NCBI GenBank assembly: GCA_944326445.1
Contig: CALVDZ010000002.1
Location: forward strand, 1-64,000
Source: an uncultured Helicobacter sp.
GTDB lineage: Bacteria; Campylobacterota; Campylobacteria; Campylobacterales; Helicobacteraceae
Length of the DNA: 64,000 nt
Direction of reading: 5' to 3'
The notes beneath the pieces were generated by a model. The model did not search any database, had not been told where the DNA came from, and saw only the letters and a list, made by a program, of their open reading frames with translations. Within the stretch, counting starts at the first letter, position 1. Each line of letters begins with the position of its first letter. Of the stretch, positions 60,100-64,000 are shown in pieces. Made by a program: the position numbers and the translations under genes.

Positions 60100-61308
60100 T
60101 CATACAATCAGCGTGAGAATCTCCTCGAGTGCATTCGCGCGAAACTCCACGCTCGCAGGCGGCAAGCCCTCATACTCCAAAAGCGTGTGTGTGAGCTCGC
60201 TAGATTCTATAAGTTTGGCATTTTGCACGCACGCAAAGAGGGCTTGTTGGTTAAAAATATGCTTACCACTGATGAGCCTTGTGCCAAAAAACGCTGGCTC
60301 TAGCGGGTTATGCCCGCCCACTTTGGGCACGAGCGAGCCACCAAGCACCACGACATCACTTATGGCATAGAGATTGACAAGCTCCCCTAGCCTATCTGCC
60401 ACGATAATCTCGCCCCTAAGCTCGCTGCCAAGCTCGCTTAGCCGAGTAACCTTAAGCCCCATTTTGCTAAGCATCTCACACACACTCCCAAATCGCTCTG
60501 GATGGCGCGGGGCTAAGATGAGCTGGGCGTGCGGATAGACTCGCTTAAACTCCACAAAACTCCGCACCACTAGCTCCTCCTCGCCCTTGTGCGTGCTAGC
60601 CCCAAGCACGATGAGCGGCGCGCTCTTGTGATATGCTCTGCTTACCTTTGGGGGATTGAGCATTTTGAGATTGCCAAACACGCTGACATCACGCGCACCG
60701 AGTGCTTGCAAACGCTTTTTGTCCTTGCGACTTTGGGCAAGCACCATATCGATATTTGCAAAAATGCCTTTATAGAATCTCCCAAATCGCTCATAGCTTT
60801 TTTGGGATTTATCCGAGATTCTGGCATTGAGCAAAAAAGTCTTTGCACGCGTGGATTTGGCGATAAAAAATAGCATTTTCCACAGCTCTGCCTCCATCAC
60901 CACGAGGCTTTTTAGATGAGTGAGCTTCCTGCGCCACAGAGGCAAAAAAATCTCAAAGGGCAAAAACTTCACGCACACCTGCGCTGGGAATGCAGCCCTA
61001 AAGAGCTTGTGCGCCTCTGCATAGCCTGTGTGGGTAATCGTGGTGATAAGCACAAGCGGTGGCTTTGGGCGATTAAGCAATGCTATGATGATGGGCTCTA
61101 GCGATTTCACCTCCCCAAAGGAGCACGCGTGAAACCAATACTGCGGCTTAAAGGGCAGCTTAAAATGCGCGCCAAAAAACCGCTGCGGGATAGAATCTTT
61201 ATGCTTTGTGCGCAGCACGCTCGCCACTAAAAAGGGCAGAGCCACGATATACACGATAATACAAAGCAGCATATACACATAGGGAAAATGCAGATAATAC
61301 CTTTTCAC
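60100..61308 (-). CDS. waaA: 3-deoxy-D-manno-octulosonic acid transferase WaaA
   Basis: 402 residues. One N-terminal membrane anchor (YMLLCIIVYIVALPFLVAS) followed by a GT-B fold. Family blocks: FHACSFGEVKSLEPII with the catalytic Glu near residue 66, TTITHTGYAEA, LNARISDKS, APRHPERF and GGSLVPKVGGHNPLEPA near 325. It adds Kdo to lipid A precursor, so this is a gram-negative envelope. The RFFGAHFKLP after the anchor is typical. No G tract. Confidence 0.93.
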   Translation of the reverse strand: MKRYYLHFPYVYMLLCIIVYIVALPFLVASVLRTKHKDSIPQRFFGAHFKLPFKPQYWFHACSFGEVKSLEPIIIALLNRPKPPLVLITTITHTGYAEAHKLFRAAFPAQVCVKFLPFEIFLPLWRRKLTHLKSLVVMEAELWKMLFFIAKSTRAKTFLLNARISDKSQKSYERFGRFYKGIFANIDMVLAQSRKDKKRLQALGARDVSVFGNLKMLNPPKVSRAYHKSAPLIVLGASTHKGEEELVVRSFVEFKRVYPHAQLILAPRHPERFGSVCEMLSKMGLKVTRLSELGSELRGEIIVADRLGELVNLYAISDVVVLGGSLVPKVGGHNPLEPAFFGTRLISGKHIFNQQALFACVQNAKLIESSELTHTLLEYEGLPPASVEFRANALEEILTLIV

Positions 61309-61349
61309 AGCCTTCCTTTAATGCAGTTCATAGCGCAATCAATGCGCCT

Positions 61350-62426
61350 CTAGCCTATCTGCCTAAAAGCGCACCTTTTGCCACCAAAAAGCACGCTAAT
61401 GGCGTCATTTTCACACGCAATACTTTGGGGTATCTCCCACGCCTGTGGTGTGAGTTTCACAACCTTGCACTTATCGCGCAATACAGAATCTAGCGCGTAA
61501 TTTTTGCGCGCATTATCACTCACAAAGCTCTGGAGATTCTCTAGCTTGTCATAATGCGCAAACACACTCGCTAGCACACTTAGCGCAACGGGCGCAGAAA
61601 ATATCCCTCCCGGGGCGTGCGCGGAGTATTTTTTGCTCCGTAAATGCGGCGCAGAATCTGAGCCAAAACTCACCTTTGGGTGCGCGCTCAACGCACACAG
61701 CAGCAGTGCGTCTCGATCGCTTGGTGTCTTTAGCATAGGCTTGCAAAATAAATCGGGCTGCATCAAGCCACCTAGCACATCATCAAGGCTTAGCAATATA
61801 TGGTGCAAAGTCAGCGTGGCGTAGAGGTTTTCATACTTCTCTAGGCTCTCTAGTGAGCGCCTATCGCTCATATGCTCGATGATGATTTTTAGCCGTGGGA
61901 AGCTACGCGCCAAAAACTCATACACTGCCAAAAACTCAAACTCGCGCTCCATACAATAGCCATTGCTCTCGCCGTGGATTGAAAGCATAAAGCCCAAATC
62001 CTGCGCTAAGGAGAGAATCTCAAGGATTTTCTCGCTCACCACTTCGCGCACGCCATTTTCGCTGCCTGTGGTTGCGCCCTTTGGGTAGAGCTTGAGGATT
62101 CTAATCCCCTGCGCGCTGGCTTCCTTAAGCTCCTCTAGGCTTAGGTTTTCGTGCAGATACAAAGTCATAAAGGGCGTGAAATCCTCACTAAGACGCATTA
62201 TCTCATCACGATACGCCACAGCCAAGGCAGTAGTAGTGATAGGGGGATTGAGGTTTGGCATCACCACACCAAGCGCAAAACTGCGTGCGCTAGAGGGCAG
62301 CACAGATTCTAACATCGCGCCCTGTCGCAAATGCAAGTGCATATCAAGCGGATTGAGTAGCTCTATATCCCCAAACTCCCTAGATTGCGTAAAATCCTCA
62401 AAAAATCGCTCAAAAAACACGCTCAT
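61350..62426 (-). CDS. pyrC: Dihydroorotase PyrC
   Basis: 358 residues from MSVFFERFFEDF, ATG at 62426 with GGAG upstream; the longer frame to 62522 overlaps the neighbouring gene. Class II dihydroorotase of pyrimidine synthesis. Zinc ligands: DMHLHLRQG near residue 26, the lysine in ILKLYPKGATT near 113, HGES near 147 and IIIEHMSDRR near 184; the catalytic Asp is in FGSDSAPH near 259. VVMPNLNPP is the substrate loop. No unusual insertion. Confidence 0.93.
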   Translation of the reverse strand: MSVFFERFFEDFTQSREFGDIELLNPLDMHLHLRQGAMLESVLPSSARSFALGVVMPNLNPPITTTALAVAYRDEIMRLSEDFTPFMTLYLHENLSLEELKEASAQGIRILKLYPKGATTGSENGVREVVSEKILEILSLAQDLGFMLSIHGESNGYCMEREFEFLAVYEFLARSFPRLKIIIEHMSDRRSLESLEKYENLYATLTLHHILLSLDDVLGGLMQPDLFCKPMLKTPSDRDALLLCALSAHPKVSFGSDSAPHLRSKKYSAHAPGGIFSAPVALSVLASVFAHYDKLENLQSFVSDNARKNYALDSVLRDKCKVVKLTPQAWEIPQSIACENDAISVLFGGKRCAFRQIG

Positions 62427-62448
62427 CGTTACTGCTCCGCCTATGCGC

Positions 62449-63852
62449 TCATTGACATTGTGCAAGGAGATCGAGCATTTTTTGTTTATAGAGCATTGCG
62501 CTCTCTTGGGAGCGCGCCTCAAAGCGACTCACAAGCACGGGCGTGGTATTGCTCGCACGCAAAAGCCCCCACCCATTCTCAAACACCACGCGCAAACCAT
62601 CGATATCAATCACTTTAACAATCTTTGGAAAGTCGCTTGGTGGATTTGCCAAACGCTCCTTAAGCTCGGCGATAAGGGCGAATTTGCGCTCCTCTGTGGT
62701 GGCGATTTTCTCCTCTGGAGTGGAAAACATCTTAGGCAGGGCAGCGATTTGGGATTCTATCTCTTGGGGTGTGGCTTTGATAAAGAGCTCTAATGCCCTA
62801 AATGCTGAGTAAATCGCATCGTCATAGCCAAAATACCGCTCTTTAAAAAAGATATGCCCGCTCATCTCCGCGGCGAGATGAGCCCCTAGCTCTTTGAGCT
62901 TAACCTTGAGATTAGAATGCCCAGTTTTATACATCACCGCCTTACCGATTTTGTCAATCTCATCATACATTATGCTTGAGCACTTCACCTCGCCGATAAC
63001 AACAGGCTTAATCCCGCGGCTTGCCATCTCACGCGCAAAGAGTATGGCGAGCTCATCGCCCTTGTAGCTATAATTTGTGCTCAGCAGTGCTAGCCTGTCC
63101 GCATCGCCATCAAAGGCAATGCCTATGGGGATTTGCTGCTGCGCCATAGTGGTTTTGAGATCGTGGAGATTTTCCTCCTCGCTTGGATCTGGGTGGTGGT
63201 TAGGGAAAGTCCCATCTGGCTCGAAATACAAGCCCTCATACTTGATATGTAGATTCTCTAGCACTTGCTTTATCGCCACGCCTGCCACGCCATTGCCACA
63301 ATCAACCGCGATAGGATAGGGAAAATGCGCGAGATGACTAAACTGCTCGCTTAAAAACGCAATGTAAAAATCTAACGCGGGGAGCTTGTGAGAATCCTTG
63401 CTATAGGAGATAAATGGGTGTGAATCTAGCTGCGCGATGAGCTCCTGCCCAAGCTCCCTTATCGCCTCGCCATAGAATGGGGCATTTTGTAGAGTAATCT
63501 TAAAGCCGTTATACTCAGGGGGATTGTGCGAGCCTGTAATCATCACAGAATTTTTGCACTGCACGCCATTGATGGTATTATAAGTGGCAAAATACGCCAC
63601 GGGCGTGGGGATAAGCCCAAGATCATATACCTCTATATCAGCGTTTTCAAAGCCACTTTTTAGCCACCCAAAAAGTATCTGGGAATGCGTGCGTGCGTCC
63701 ATACCGATACTCACACTTCTTTCCCCAAGCTTTTTAAGTCTCTCGCCCAAAAACCTGCCGATATTAAACACCACATCTTGCGTGAGATCCTGCCCAAAAA
63801 TCCCGCGTATGTCGTATTCTCTAAAGATTTTTTCCACTTCCTTTGCACTCAT
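62449..63852 (-). CDS. Phosphomannomutase/phosphoglucomutase (AlgC/ManB type)
   Basis: 467 residues. The start REYDIRGIFGQDL is that of bifunctional PMM/PGM. The phosphoserine lies in MITGSHNPPEYNGFK near residue 104, the metal loop is FDGDADRL near 249, EMSGHIFF near 336, and a C-terminal RASNTTPVLVSRFEA binds phosphate. It supplies mannose-1-P or glucose-1-P for LPS and glycans. Distinct from GlmM (45928), which has ISASHNPFDD and is shorter at the start. ATG at 63852 follows AAAGGAG. Confidence 0.9.
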   Translation of the reverse strand: MSAKEVEKIFREYDIRGIFGQDLTQDVVFNIGRFLGERLKKLGERSVSIGMDARTHSQILFGWLKSGFENADIEVYDLGLIPTPVAYFATYNTINGVQCKNSVMITGSHNPPEYNGFKITLQNAPFYGEAIRELGQELIAQLDSHPFISYSKDSHKLPALDFYIAFLSEQFSHLAHFPYPIAVDCGNGVAGVAIKQVLENLHIKYEGLYFEPDGTFPNHHPDPSEEENLHDLKTTMAQQQIPIGIAFDGDADRLALLSTNYSYKGDELAILFAREMASRGIKPVVIGEVKCSSIMYDEIDKIGKAVMYKTGHSNLKVKLKELGAHLAAEMSGHIFFKERYFGYDDAIYSAFRALELFIKATPQEIESQIAALPKMFSTPEEKIATTEERKFALIAELKERLANPPSDFPKIVKVIDIDGLRVVFENGWGLLRASNTTPVLVSRFEARSQESAMLYKQKMLDLLAQCQ

Positions 63853-63917
63853 AATCTGCTCCTTTATCTCATAAGAATTTTGAAAAAAATTTTACAAAAA
63901 CTTTAGCAGAAATGCGA

Positions 63918-63923
63918 TACAAT
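63918..63923 (+). promoter_or_regulatory. -10 box TACAAT
   Basis: GCGATACAAT on the plus strand, about 70 bases before an ATG at 63992; probably serves the gene that begins at the right edge. Confidence 0.45.
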
Positions 63924-63991
63924 TTGCCAAGTTTTGGCGTTTATTTTGGAAAAACCACTGCGATTTTTAAGATTTTTGTGCAAGGATTAAG

Positions 63992-64000
63992 ATGCGATTT
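63992..64000 (+). CDS. Start of a gene running off the right edge
   Basis: ATGCGATTT behind AAGGA at 63983-63987. Only three codons are visible, so no product can be named. Confidence 0.35.

Overview
The window looks like chromosome of an enterohepatic-type Helicobacter (Campylobacterota). It carries gene sets typical of that genus: HsrA/HP1043-like orphan regulator, PflA and FlgL flagellar proteins, NifS/NifU, a mogA-moaE-moaD-ribA cluster, a fabG-acpP-fabF-accA cluster, glmM-lspA next to rpsT-prfA, and ddl-hydrolase-murF-HIT. Promoters are mostly a bare TATAAT/TACAAT -10 box, often after TGC, and a (CAC)ACAAGGAG ribosome site recurs. Species cannot be named from the sequence alone. No tRNA, rRNA, CRISPR, prophage or transposase was found.

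Layout. 1-5.3 kb: minus-strand molybdenum-cofactor genes (mogA, mobB, moaE, moaD, moeA), ribA and a DUF3943 protein, after a surface-type partial gene. 5.4-7.8 kb: a YhcH-family gene, structured repeats and a truncated PLP enzyme. 8.0-10.6 kb: methyltransferase, polysaccharide deacetylase and methyltransferase, each with a long G tract. 10.6-17 kb: gltS, a DMT exporter, an FMN-binding-type protein, tpx, a PIN-PhoH protein and an MFS transporter. 17-25.6 kb: pbpC and pflA separated by long repeat fields. 25.6-33.3 kb: fatty-acid synthesis, SRP RNA, hsrA, a degenerate deacetylase and flgL. 33.6-43.2 kb: nifS, nifU, a phase-variable acyltransferase, ddl, a hydrolase, acyP, murF, HIT, an ankyrin protein and trxB. 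43.3-53.3 kb: an FkbM-like methyltransferase, repeats, lspA-glmM, rpsT, prfA, dapB, a DUF2147 protein, an FAD oxidoreductase, a TusA/YedF remnant and a cysteine-desulfurase-like enzyme. 53.4-59.9 kb: a minus-strand surface-glycan block (UbiA-type DPPR-synthase-like enzyme, two membrane glycosyltransferase-like proteins, GtrA, SMR, epimerase, methyltransferase) with five homopolymeric G tracts. 60-64 kb: waaA, pyrC and a phosphomannomutase/phosphoglucomutase.

Two things stand out. (1) Non-coding stretches are built from at least three families of dispersed, structured repeats, called here HR-A (about 300-400 bp), HR-B (about 155 bp) and HR-C (about 120 bp). Between copies the stem arms change sequence while staying complementary, which is the signature of a conserved fold. 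HR-B has also been accommodated in frame inside the PIN domain of the PhoH-family protein, and repeat DNA has replaced the 3' half of a PLP-enzyme gene. The heptamer AGAATCT/AGATTCT is conspicuously frequent everywhere, including inside genes. (2) Nine G/C homopolymers of 10-13 bases lie in envelope-modification genes. In this copy some genes are in frame (deacetylase, both glycosyltransferase-like proteins, UbiA) and others are out of frame (two methyltransferases and the acyltransferase; a third methyltransferase has a switched tail), so the window records a particular phase state.
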